Of a stretch of DNA of 64,000 nucleotides, positions 11,209 to 23,394 are shown in pieces; within the stretch, counting starts at the first letter, position 1, and each line of letters begins with the position of its first letter. The position numbers were made by a program, and so were the translations under genes. Below the pieces are notes generated by a model. It was not told the origin of the DNA. It searched no databases and worked only from the letters and a program-made list of their open reading frames with translations. This DNA comes from Ottelia alismoides (Eukaryota > Streptophyta > Magnoliopsida > Alismatales > Hydrocharitaceae), in NCBI GenBank assembly GCA_037367405.1, contig JAZKJV010001869.1, positions 186,001-250,000 of the forward strand, given 5' to 3'.

Positions 11209-14126
11209 TGATGAATCCATAATTGATTAACATTATGTCTGCATTTTGTCTTAAAACCCTTAACAAATACATGTAAATATTCATTAAATTTCACTTTTTA
11301 ACAAAATTCCATTCATGAATAAAAATGCACTTTTATGCATTAAAATCATGTAAATAAATAAAAAAAATAAAAATAAAGGCAAATTGTAGATATGTATATA
11401 TGTACAATGTGACTTGTAAAATAAATATAGCTGAAAGATATATTTATAACATAATCCCCGAGACCAAATCAGCATGGATTGGTCGACAAACAAATAAGTA
11501 GGGGGAGATAAGGAAGAAAACAAATAAAAATAATTAATTTCACACTTCATACATTCTCCATTAATTATCCAATAAATATCAAAACTTTAAAGATTTTTTA
11601 ATTAATCCATATTAACATATTTTTCACCAAACTCTTCTCCTAATTATTTTTAGAAATGTATAGAAAAATATAAAAATAATTTAAAAATATTACCTTGTAT
11701 ATATGCCAAGAAATCCAACATGTAAATTCTCAAAATCCAAACTTCCGAACATCATAACTTGCTCATACGAACTCCAATTTCACTCTACTCACCTTTAAAG
11801 TTCATAAAATAATATTCTCTAGTTAATAAAGGTGGTCTCACTAAATTCAGATTCCGTCTGCAAAAAGTCGGTTTTAGGGCCTAACCACAACTGGGTTTCT
11901 GGGTTATTTATTTCATTTAGAACACATTATTTATTATTTTAATGATTTTATAATTTCTAATTATTTTCTTGATCTTGTATTTTAACCCCTAATTTATTTC
12001 AAAATTTTTGGAGATTATTTATTATTTTAAATAAATCAAAAACCCTAACTTATAGGTATAAATGAACTATATAACTTATACTTGTATTTATTAATATATC
12101 TAAATTATTTTATTAAAATTCACAAAAATTAGTATATACTTTATTTATAAACCTAATAATTAAGAAAATAAAAAATAATATACTATTTATTAATTTGTTA
12201 AGTTAAAAATACAAAACCTATTTATTAAGTATAATGTATATTTATTTATTTATATAATATTTATATTTCGTAAAATATTATTATTTATTAGAATTATTTA
12301 TACTATATTTTAGATAATTTAATTATCTACATTTTTGTTTTAATACCTATTTAAAATAATGATATTTACTATTTAATATCTAATTATAAAGGTATGTATG
12401 GATCCTGCCCAACCAGGTGAGCACCTGGGAGCTTCTTCTTCAAAGAACCCAGACGGGCAGTTTGTTCCAACCTCCCTCATTCAACTAATTTCACACGTCA
12501 CCTCAACACTCCTAACGTTGATCTAATCCCTTGATCTTCTTCTCCTAACTACCCAGATCCACGCAAACCGTAGATCCTATACCTAACTCCCTCCGATCAT
12601 CTATAAAACCATCTCCAAATTGACATTCCCAACTAATGATTCTTAAGCTTCTAGCTTCCAGTTCATATCTGGCCGACTAACCACCTTCTCCACCTCACTC
12701 CGCCTCACACCGGCCGTGACAGGGCTCGAGGAAGGCTCCGTGTGGAAGAGGATACGTTGGAGGATAGTTCCAAGGGTTCCGTTGCCTTGCATCGCTGCCA
12801 CGCCGCCGCGTTAAGCTCCGAGGAGACCACTCGTCGATCCATAACCGGGAGGTCATACACCTCCAGTCCACAAGTCAATTCTTCATCCTTTTGCATTTTA
12901 AATTCTTGATTTACGAGTCTGAATTAGCATAGTTCAGTACATAATTAGGTTCCCTAATTACCGTGATTAGATGCCTTCCACTCTAATCTTTCAAATTTGA
13001 TTCCAAGTTACTCCAAATAGATTTTCATTTGTCATGTTATCTTGTTTGATATTTTGTGGAAAATATATTAAACTGTAAATTCTTTTGAAATCATTGGCCG
13101 ATTCTTTATGAATCGAGCACAAAAATCTCGTTTGCATGTCAATTTACCATCTGGAGCAACTAAACCATCATCCGGACCCTCCAAGATTCAAGAATATTCC
13201 AAATCGCGAGCTGCTGCAACAGCTTCCAGGTCAGCCGGACCGGCCAACTTCACCGGTGAATCCCCACTGCCTTCAGCCACGTACGGAGGAGTTCTACCAC
13301 AAGCGAGCTCGTAGGGCGAAGGCATCTCCCTCCTGGCCCTGACGGAGGCCCAAGAACATCGCCGGCTGACGGGAAGAAGTCGGAGAAGAACTCTTCGTCA
13401 CTAGCCGCACGGAGGAGTTGAAGAACCTCAAGAATAGCCCGGGAGTACAGGCTGCCGACACGTATCTCGATCTGACGGCCCAGATCGCATCTCTGCTTCT
13501 AATCATAGCTGTCCAACCTGAACCGGTGTGAAAATTGCATCTTAAGTCTAGACGAAGATCCAGATTCTCAAAAGGCTCCAGAGGTTTCTAGAATACATTT
13601 AGGTCCCCGCACATGGACCTAAATGTAATAAATTTAGTTTTCTTTGCATTTGAGTCCTTTCCAGGGATTGTTTTGTAACAGAACTAGAATTTTCTTCTTG
13701 CAGTTATACCCCTGACTTGGAGAGGTAGTTTGGACCTCATTTTTGTTGTATTTTTCTACAATTTCTTTAGGGTAGCTTCATAACTACCCAATATACTTTT
13801 CTTGTATTTTTTCCTTGATTTTTCCTCTCTTTTCTTGACGATTTGATTTTGCAATCTTGAGCTAGTTTCGAGTCAATTTTTGAGTCTTTTGTAAAATCAA
13901 GAATAAAGAGAACATTGTCGAGATTTCTTTCTTGTTTCAAAAACCGAAGTTTTGATATTATGCCTCCTCGAGTTCGACCCAAGCACACTTACCTGGCTAA
14001 GTAATAAAGTGAGATGAAAATTGGAGAGAGAAGCCGCATATTCTCACTTTCTCTCTCTCTCTCCTATTTTCGTTGATTTTTGATTGATCAATGCGGCTTT
14101 TGCTTCAGTGGTTTTCTACAACCGAC
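11209..14126 (+). repeat. Long LTR C of Athila-like element
   Basis: It begins TGATGAATCC. It carries the family box 'ggtcgacaaacaaataagtaggggg' at 11,481-11,512, then the 'aaaggtggtctcactaaattcag' block near 11,843, a TATA box at 12,602, a GC-rich core up to about 13,600 and a 'gagttcgaccc' word at 13,970 near the end. Length is about 2.9 kb if the end is near 14,126; the right end is inferred from its distance to the 'ttcgac' word in LTR D and may be off by about 30 bases. A (TC)n run lies at about 14,047-14,064. To its right is the leader of the inverted element E, so C also has no attached internal region. Confidence 0.6.
12602..12608 (+). promoter_or_regulatory. TATA box of LTR C
   Basis: TATAAAA is followed by a GC-rich leader. 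It is equivalent in place to the TATA boxes of LTRs A and B. Confidence 0.45.
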
Positions 14127-15512
14127 ATTCTTTACCCGCTAGCAAAAACCGCCCTATCATAGATTAAGGAAGAAAACATGCAAGTGCACAAAATAACACA
14201 CATAAATAGACAAACAAACTCAAAATCAAACCTTGGTTTCACCAACTTAACACAATGATGGCTGCAAAAGTCCGACCTTTATCTTTTTCAATTTTATTTA
14301 AGTGATAGAACAATCATTGTTATGCAAGCACACAAGCTGAGTCGCCTAATGCCCAGTGTACGCTCCCACTATATCCCAATCAAAGAGGAGATATGTCTGG
14401 GCTACTGGGTTATATCACGCCCCTAAGGAGTATAGTGAGAATATATATACTGAAACGTAATTCGAAACCAAGCGCTTGCAACTCCCAAGCCCACAAGAGT
14501 CGGGCATAGAGACTTAGGTCACAAGTCTGGGGATTTGGGCTCTAACCTTAGTGTGTGTGTCCTTACCGACTCTGTCTAGAGTTGTATACTTGCATACAAG
14601 GACAGGTTTGCTCTCCTATAATAGAGGTTAATTTTAGTCAAAAAAGTTGGTCAAAACTGTATTAACAATCTCGACCATGCATATTTTTCAGTCCCAATTT
14701 CCTTTATCCTAAGTGATAAAACACTAAGAGAAAGGAGACGAGAAAGCCGATGCAAATCAGAAAATAATGAGGTGTGCTCAAGTAAGAAGACTTATAATGA
14801 TGCTCGTTATCTCCATGTGGGATGCATCACAGAATTGACCATTCTTAACTAATTGAATATGCAAGTCAGAAAAATCACACCTATCAGAAAGTTCTACTAG
14901 CGGGAAAGAATTAATTTTATTTTGACTGAGTAGAACGATCTAAGGTGTGTACTATTTAAAAGTATGGTGTGGTCCTATGAGTTAAGAGAACAAGTAGATA
15001 CTAAACCTGGGGTAGAAGCTCTATGAGCCACAAGTGTAGGCCAATCTTATGGCAAGCACAACCACACAACCACAAGGACCCCGACCGCACTTGATCAAAA
15101 CATGCCCTAAAGTCCAAGTAAGTATACACATGTGATATTCTAAACAGAATATGCTAGAAATAAGGCAATTATTACAAATTTACAAAGAATAAATAAAATA
15201 CAGAATTAAAGACCTAAGGATATTACACTCTCTCACAACTCAACTCGATCTTAATTATTACACGTCCTTCAATAGCTGACTCAATCCATGAATAGTCAGC
15301 CTCCAATGCACCTAAGTTGCTCGAGCTGCTCCGGTCCATCAAGCCTTCACATAAAAAGTAGGATTATGTCATAGAGAGATATACATAAATAAATAAATAA
15401 ATAAATAATGGCTAAAAATAAATAGAGCAATATATTACAAGAAGCTCAGGGTACAAAAACCTAAGTCCCAAATTTTTATCCTAAGACGCGCCTCCCTAGC
15501 AACGACATCATC
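14127..15512 (-). other. 5' leader of inverted Athila-like element E (non-coding)
   Basis: This block lies directly downstream, on the minus strand, of LTR E and its primer-binding site, so by position it is the untranslated leader of that element. No long frame or gag motif is seen. An (aaat)n run is at about 15,386-15,410. The block ends against LTR C, so the gag and pol of element E are missing here. Confidence 0.5.
15496..15511 (-). other. Primer-binding site of element E, tRNA-Asp type (degenerate)
   Basis: On the minus strand the sequence after the LTR end reads TGATGTCGTTGCTAGGGA. The standard Athila/Tat site TGGCGCCGTTGCCGGGGA is complementary to the 3' end of plant tRNA-Asp. Most positions agree and the differences are mainly C-to-T or G-to-A changes of the kind left by cytosine methylation. 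It fixes the end and direction of LTR E. Confidence 0.7.
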
Positions 15513-18500
15513 TGAAAAATACGGAATCAGCCTTGCTAATTCATGAGAATTATTTAATATGTCATTTCCTTACAAGCGAGCAAATGAAAATTTCTCAAAA
15601 AGACCACTTAATGTTAAGCAACTAAATTAAAAGCAGACTAATTTATTTAGTTTGGCAAGCTCAAGGTTGACTCAGGGAGGAAACTTTCTCCTTAGGTCAA
15701 TTTTAGATAATTTAGAGACTAGGTTTTTTAGAAGGATTTTTTTAGATTTTTTATGCAATTAATGAATGAAATGTGGATAAGTCCATGGGTGTTTTCACAA
15801 AATATCAGTAAAATTAATTCAAAAAATCCTAAACTTGGCCATAATGTTAATGCATGGAAAATTAAGCTGCTATGATTTTTTTGGTAATTTCCTGATGTAA
15901 AATGATTTTCTAATTAATTAAATAATGAAAATTTTGTGATTATATGTAATTTAATTTTAGTAATTGATGAAACTTAATATTTTCATGAAACAAAATTATC
16001 CAAGATATGTCTAATTAATAGGCAACCAAGAAAAATTCTAAATCCTAAAAATGTTAATTGTGCAAACAATTAATATTAAATTATCCCAATCACTAATTAA
16101 ATTATTTTAAGTAAATTATGTGTGTAAATAAGATGAGTTTTGGGCACAAGATAGAAGACACTTAATTCTATAGACTATAATTTTTAGTGAATCTTTTGAG
16201 CTAAGAGTAAATTAATATGAATTGCATAATCTCAATTGGGTAAGATACACATTTTGCATACTTAAGTAATTTTTTAAATTATCCAAAGCTCATAAAAATA
16301 AAAATAAATGAGCAAAAGATAAAGAGTTAATTCTACTATTAAAGGTAATTTTTATAATTAAAATATGATGATAAATGATATTTCAAATTGATGCTCAAAT
16401 GCAATAGTCTGTTTGGAATTAAAATAAAAATAAACAAAATAGTGCAAGGGGTGCTTCTTTAATTACCTAAATCCGTAAGGGTTTATATGCAAATATTCCA
16501 GCAGGAACTTGTGACATGTTACTTTATGATGACGAGACTGGAATGCAAATATCCAAGAAGGCAGGGCATAGGCGACAAATCTCTTGCCGTACACATGCGT
16601 TGCACGTGCTCCGATGTTTTGGGTTAAGGATTGGATGTAGAACTGAGGTTCGAGCATCTATCCTCCACGTGTCAACCTGTCGTAGCCTCAGTAGCTCCTA
16701 TCCTCGAGGTTCGGACTGAGTCTTGGGGTGTCTACGTCTCGATCATCGGATCTATCATGATCTACGGCTAGGGACTCAAGTTCGTAAACATGTGCCTCCT
16801 CCCTAACAACCGAACACATCCTCCCTCGTAGTTGAGTTGTTGCTATCGATGGTGTAGTTGCATTGAAGGTTGAATGGAGGAAGGGCTTTGATCGAACTCC
16901 AGGTGCCACATGCCCGGAGGTTGAGAGGCAACACAATTAGGGGCATGATTGCTCTGTTGCTAATGAAGGAGGATGGTCTCAAACCTACATGGGTAGAAAA
17001 GTGCAAGGCGGAGCGTAAATTAAGTATAATGGTGAGGTGGAGAAGATGTAGGAAGGGCTTTACTACAGGTGGAATTAAGCTTGTGCAAAGCTCAAAAGAG
17101 GTGGAAGATATGGGTATTGATTAATCTCAATCCAAGAATAAAGAAGAAGATTTGGGGAAAATGTAGCAGACGAAGAAGAAGAGGATACGAAAAAGAAAGG
17201 ATGGAATAGGACAAGGAAGAGAGACTACATAGAGTATGTAAAAGGAGGTTCATGGGCTTGAGAATCTCGTCGAAGCTTCTCTGATTCTCGCTTAACACGA
17301 TGGCATGCGGAGCTTGAGCAGCTCACGTTGGAGCTGCAACAAGGGACGGAGGTCCCTTGGATCTCACCGGGATCTGGATGGGTGGTCATCGCCTTCCAAG
17401 TACTCACCACTCGTTATCACCGACGATGAACTAAAGTTGCTCCCTCTCACTGTAAAATGGTGAATAATAAAAGAGGAAGGTGGAGCTCGGGTTTTGATGG
17501 CATGTTGTTAGGGCTTAGCAAAGGAGGAGGAGTAGGGTATGTGGAGGAGAGTGGGGTGTTGGGAATGGGTTGAGGAGGAGCGAAGAAGGGGTGGTGTGGC
17601 TCGACCAAGTCAGGCGGAGGGTGCATCTCGGCGGAGGAAGCGGATGGATAATAAAAGGTCCTGATCGTTCGATCAATCGAGATCGAATGCCTGAGATGAC
17701 GTCACGTGGAAAAGGAGATATTAAAATAAATAAATAAATAAATAAATAAATAAGAAAAAAAGAAAATAAGGATAAATGATCTCGACCATTGGATGAAGGG
17801 GTACTTCATACAACAATTGAGATTAGAAGTAGTTAAATGAGCGTATGTGGGGGCACGTGGCGTCTCCTAGAGCGGTCAAGTGTCTCCTCCACAAAAATCA
17901 AAAAGTAAATTAAAATAAAAATCAAAATAACATAGTAAACAATGTCAAATTAAAAGGTGGTCTTCATGAAATTGTTCATCTCGATGAGATCTACAACTTT
18001 TATGAAGGAACCAAAACAAAAAGAAGTCATCTGCACAAAGTGTTTTTGGTGGTCTTTAATGTACATAGAATACTTGAATTTTTTATGTTTTATAACCTTT
18101 TTATGATTTTTAAATAAGGAAAATTCAAAATAAAATATAAAATAAATATTTACATATAATATACTTTTTTGGTATTTTTAATAATTTAGAAAATAAAGAA
18201 ATAAAAAATGGACTTATGTACAGACTATATATATGCTCAAAATGGTCCATTTTCTTGGATTTTTAATTCATTTTATATTTGGAATTTTGCACATTTTATT
18301 AAAACATAAACAAAAGAAAATAAATTAAAACAAATAAATTAAGAAGAGTTGATTTTGTTCATAAAATAATAAGATCAAATTGGTCATATATACAATTTTC
18401 AGTGAGGACCCAAAACCCAAGTTTCATGGATGAACTCTGATTTTTTTGAATTTAGTCTTGTTTTGTAGATAACTAAATGTATGAGAGAGATATTTGCATT

Positions 18501-18845
18501 TATGGCTTTTCGTCTCAAAAATAAGGTTTGATTTTATTTGTCAATTATATATGTTAGTAGTAATATGATATATTCCCTTTATTAATGTTAGTAATATGTA
18601 CACAATGGAGTTAATTTTATTACATTTGGGGTTAAATAAAAAAAGTAGGGGAAGTTAGTTAATTTGAAACTAATTATTTACACATAATTTTGGCTTCTTA
18701 TTAATGCAATTATGAATGCTAAAATATGGATATTATTTACGCATACATGGATGATAATAATGCAATATAAATGTCTAATTGCAATTAATTACTTGGGAAT
18801 ATGGCTTTATTTTCAGCTTTTAAAGGATGAATCACATATTCATCA
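15513..18845 (-). repeat. Long LTR E of an inverted Athila-like element
   Basis: Read on the minus strand it starts TGATGAATATGTGATTC at 18,845 and ends TTTTTCA at 15,513, two bases before the primer-binding site, giving 3,333 bases with TG...CA ends. The start resembles LTR G (TGATGAATAAGTGATTC) more than LTRs A-D, so it may belong to a subfamily. A GC-rich core lies at about 16,480-17,900. An (aaat)n run is at 17,725-17,752. Its outer end abuts the reverse-transcriptase fragment at 18,851, so this element inserted into, or recombined with, the RT gene of an older plus-strand Athila copy. Confidence 0.75.
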
Positions 18846-18850
18846 GGCAC

Positions 18851-19750
18851 CTATTCCTTTAAGTGGATGCCCTTTATATTGTGTAACGCCCCTACTAAAT
18901 TCCAAAGGTGTATTTTGGTTGTGTTCACTGACATGAAGGGTAATTTTCTGGAGGTTTTTATGGATTATTTCTCGATCTACCTTGACAGTTTTGATGCATG
19001 TCTCTTACATCTGGACCAAGTACTACAGAGATGTCGTAAAGTGAATTTAGTGTTATCATGGAAGAAGAGTCATTTTATGATGATCGAAGGGGTTGTGTTG
19101 GCCCATGTCATCTCTAAAAGAGGTATGGAGGTTGACCCAACAAAGGTGGATGTCATTGTTAAACTTTACCCATTGAAATCATTGAAGCAAGTGAGGTCTT
19201 TTCTACGGCAAGTCAGATTCTATAAAAGATTTATTCGGGACTTCAATAGGATTGCCTGACCGATCACAAACTACTAGGAAAGGAGACATATTTCGTTGTG
19301 GATAATAAGGTCCTCCAGGCCTTCAAACAATTGAAAGAACTGGTCACTCATGCGTATGTCCTAGAGCCACCCTATTGGTCTCTCTCATTCGAGATCATGA
19401 CGGATGCATCAGAATTTGCTATTGGGGCTGTGTTAGGACAAAACAGGGATGGATTACCTTATGCCATGCATTTTGCCATCATGACATGAGATGAGGCCCA
19501 GAAAAATTATACAGTAACAGAGCAAGAGTTGTTGACCGTGGTTTTCACCCTTGAGATGTTCATGTCTAACCTTATCGGTTCCAAAGTTATCACATTCACT
19601 AAGCACTTTGCCATCTGATGCTTACAGCAAAAGAAGGATGCCAAATCACGATTGCTCCATCGGATCCTTCTACTTTAGGAATTTGATTTGGAAATAAGAG
19701 ATAAACTCGTAGTTAAGAATGTGGTAGCAGATCATTTATTCAGAATTTAA
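18851..19750 (+). pseudogene. Athila-type reverse transcriptase (C-terminal half) and RNase H remnant
   Basis: The first part (to 19,259) begins in the palm domain: 'MPFILCNAPTKFQRC' then 'EVFMDYFSIYLDSFDACL', matching the family's MPFGLCNAPATFQRC and FMDDFSVFGDSF. The catalytic DD is read as DY, so the second aspartate is lost. A stop follows 'FYKRFIRDFNRIA'. From 19,298 'AFKQLKELVTHAYVLEP', 'FEIMTDASEFAIGAVLGQ' and 'KNYTVTEQELLTVVF' give RNase H, but the TDH motif reads TKH. The fragment ends with 'VADHLFRI'. The N-terminal RT, protease and gag are cut off by LTR E. It is clearly a dead copy, on the same strand as LTR D. Confidence 0.85.
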
Positions 19751-19799
19751 AGTACATAGACCCTATTGAGTAAAGTTTCATCACATAAACATTTCCCGA

Positions 19800-21139
19800 T
19801 GAATCAATTCTAAGTATCATATCACTCCCTAGGTATGATGATATTGTGAACTATCTCGTTTATATGGAAGTTCCGCAAAATTGGACACGAGTAAAGACGG
19901 ACAAGTTTTTGTCCGATATTCATTTCTACTATTGGGGAGATCCATACTTTTCAAGGAAGGTCTGGATTGCATTTGGGCATCGGTGCATTCCTCGAGAGGA
20001 GTACAAGTGTCCTTAAGCACTATCATAAACTTGAAGCAGGAGGACACTATTCAGGAAGTAAAACGATAGTGAATGTATTGCGGTGTTGCCATTGTGGCCC
20101 ATTCTATTCAAGGATTCCATATCATATGTGAAAGGATGCATTGGTTGTCAGAATATGGGAGGGACCACTGGTTCCAAAGATTCAATTCCACTCAAGTTCA
20201 TCCAATTATCTGATATATTTGATGCTTGGGGTATTGACTTTATGGGCCCAACAGTCAGGTATATGGATACATCCTGCTTGTCGTTGATTATGTGAGTCGT
20301 TGTGTGGAGGCTATTCCCGCTCGATCCACAAATAGCCATACAATTTGTCGCTTTCTCAAGGACAACCTTATCTCGTTGTTCGAAATCCCTAAAATTGTAA
20401 TCTCAGATGGGCGTAACCATTTCATAAATAGAGAAGTCAAGAAGCTTGTGAAGGAGTATAACATTGTTCATCGCATCACATCTCCTTACTACCCACAATG
20501 TAGTGGCTTGGTTGAGCTTTCAAATAGGGAGATCAAGACTATTCTATAGAAACTTGTACAACCTGATAGGAAGAATTGGTCTCAACTTCTCAATTATGGT
20601 CTCTATCTTATAGGATCACCTATAATACTCTATTGGGTATGTCTCCCTATCGCCTTGTTTATGGGAAGCCTTGCCATCTGCTTATTTAATTAATTCATAA
20701 ATATCTTTAGATAGTAAACATTTGCAATTAGCACTCACAAGAAAGTGGTCAGAATCGAAAGATTGATCTGAACAGACCCCTAGAATTCAGAGACTATGCA
20801 TACGATAATGAGCAGATGTACAAGGAGAAAGTCAAACAATGGCACATTAAGCATATCATACGAAAGACTTTCGAGCATGGTCAGAAGGTGTGGTTATTTG
20901 GTGCAAAGTTTAAGATATTCCCATACAAATTAAAGAGCAAATGGACTGGGTTGTTTTTAGTGTGTGACAATGGTAAAATTGTCATATCTGAGTTGTCATC
21001 TAACACACAATTGTTTGTAGTAAATGGACAGTTGCTGAAGCCATATTTAGAGCACGATACATTCATGTTTGTTGTCAATTCAATTGATGTGGCATTTCAA
21101 ACCGAACTCCCATCATCAGCAGATGATTCAAATAATTAA
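19800..21139 (+). pseudogene. Athila-type integrase remnant
   Basis: Three frames together show a near-complete Athila integrase. A zinc-binding part near 20,010-20,150 has 'HYHKLEAGGHYSGSKT' and 'CIGCQ'. The catalytic core has 'WGIDFMGP' (first Asp), 'VISDGRNHF' (second Asp) and 'SGLVELSNREIK' (Glu), so the D,D,E residues are still visible. The C-terminal part at 20,816-21,139 has 'LKSKWTGLFLV' and 'VVNGQLLKPYLE', the family ending. Stops and frameshifts near 20,280, 20,550 and 20,700 break it. The style of the core (VSRCVEAI, SNREIK) is what separates Athila from other Ty3 lineages. Confidence 0.85.
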
Positions 21140-23394
21140 GCGCCAAAAATATTTTTTCTTTTATTCTTATTCCCATTCAAATCTTTTCATTTCTTTCATT
21201 CTTCCATTTTATTCATGCATCCCTTTCTTCAGTGTTATACTTAGGATGACAAGATCCTAGATATAAGGGGGATGAGTGACTTGAGTTCTCCTTTTCATTC
21301 CCTCACTTGTCTACTAACTCGTTGATATTTTGTTCTATACTTAGGGGCTCTTTACCCTAGGTGTAGGGGAAGACAAGCCAAGTCATTGATTTCGTATATT
21401 CTCACCCTCGATCATCCGTGCTTGGTGTACAGTCTTTTATTCTCAAGATTAGTTGATCCTAAGTATAGAGGGCGATCGACTTCTCATTCTCTCATTCAGT
21501 CATTGTAATATAATATTCTTCTATATTTAGCATGAGTTATGTCTTCCTTGATTGCTCATGATCACTATGAGGACATAGTTCGAGCAAAAGTATAATAGGG
21601 TCGTATATATGGTTTATATACTTTAGACATAACTAGTAGTTTCTTGCATTTTCAATAATATGTATATAATACATTAGATAAGGGTATTTAATAAAAAGAT
21701 TAAGAAAATCATGTAAATATGTGTAAAAATTTTGAAAATGTTTGTAAAAATTGGTTTGAAAATGTTTTGCAAATAATTTTGAAAAATGATTGCAAAATAT
21801 TTTGAAAATTCTTTTGAAAACCTTTGAAAAATCTCTGAAAATTATTTGCAAACCTTTATAAAATATTCCTTTGTAAACGTTTATAAAAATGTTTGAAAAT
21901 TTGTTTGTAAAATTCTTTGTAAAATAAGTTTTCAAAAATGTTTATAAAATGATTTCAAAAATCTTTGAAAATATTGTATATAATAGTATTGTAAATTTAT
22001 CTAAATAAAACCCTTGTGTAAATAAAACCATGTATAAAACTTGTATATACTTATATTAAATCCTATGTAAATATGTACAATCCTTGATAACACGTGTAAA
22101 TACATGTAACTCACTAACCCTTTCAAAAATACCTAAAATTTTAAAATATTCAAAAGTCATAAAAATTTGAAAAACTCTTTAAAAAACAACATAAAAAGTT
22201 CAAAATCAGAAAATTTTCTGCACAAAATATCTTTGCATTTGCATTTTTTCCAGAATGATTTTGACAATTGAAGAAGTCTGGAATAAAATCTTAAGATTGA
22301 AGCTTGGATATCACCTTAATCCACATAATTTCATGGGAACCTTATAGGAACTGGAATTAAGGCTTTTCAAGTCAATGTGACATAATTCTTTGAGTCGACA
22401 TGACTATGTTCACATGTCGTCTTGATTAGCCTAAGTAGAATATTTGAAGGCACATGCATGACCCTTGTTGACAGTTGCCTAACTTGGACAGGCACTCTGC
22501 ACATAGATCAACTCAGATGAGGAGGTGGAGGGCAGAATTCTTTAGCTTGAGAATCACACGTATGAAAACATATGTTGTCTCACTAGGTGGCCGATGCACC
22601 CCAACCTAATCTACCGACGTCGACGTCTAAAGACAAGATGTTGTGTGTTGCAGTAAAGCTTCAAAAGGATAGTCTACAGGCTCAAGAAGAAAAACTCCTT
22701 ATGTAAATGTTGATATACATATACATCAAAATAAGTATGAAATAAAGACTCCAAAAAAGTTAGACCGGCAAAAAGTTAATGAAAAATCATTCCCGTCGGA
22801 GTTATATATCAATAAGAAAGGCTTATGCTTCAAAGTCAAAGGTACAAGGTTGACTGCAGCTAGAGACTTGGCTACACTGGCCAAGCTCCAAAGTATATGT
22901 GGCTACATTGGTCACAGTCCGTTCTTCTTCTCTACCCCCTTCTTTGAGCCTGTTGCACTTGAACTTAGAAGGAAATTCACCGCTCCTCGAGGAAAGAGTA
23001 GCTAGATTGGAGAATTAGGGTTACCTTACTGAGGAAGACTGTTTCCTTGCCACTTTAAATGTGGGGGCATACATTTCACATTGATTGTACAAATGAGTTT
23101 CAAAGTCATAAGAGTTTGCATGTGAAAATTCTTGTTCTGGCATGACTATTGAGGTGAATCGAACATAGAATTGTGGGATTTGAGGGATGTTGAGTATTAA
23201 ATCCTATTCTTATTAAGGTTTTGACAAACTAATTATCTAAAGGTCTGACTAACTTCCATATTTTGATTTTATGATATAAGTTTAAGAATCATAATCATTT
23301 TAAGTTGTTTATTTTCCTTTTCTTTATTTTCTCTTTCAGCACTCATTCTCCTAGTAAGTGTTTGTTAGAGACTAGCAAAGCTAAGTATGGGAAC
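21140..23394 (+). other. 3' non-coding region of the Athila-like element between integrase and LTR D
   Basis: About 2.25 kb without a usable frame. Athila elements often have an extra ORF here, but none is visible in this copy. Features seen: three polypurine-like phrases at about 21,252-21,275, 21,343-21,371 and 21,450-21,475 ('ctagatataaggggga', 'ctaggtgtaggggaaga', 'ctaagtatagagggcga'), an A/T-rich block of repeated 'tttgaaaat' words at 21,720-21,990, and the block shared with 1-1,334. It ends with the polypurine phrase 'gctaagtatgggaac' immediately before LTR D. Confidence 0.7.
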
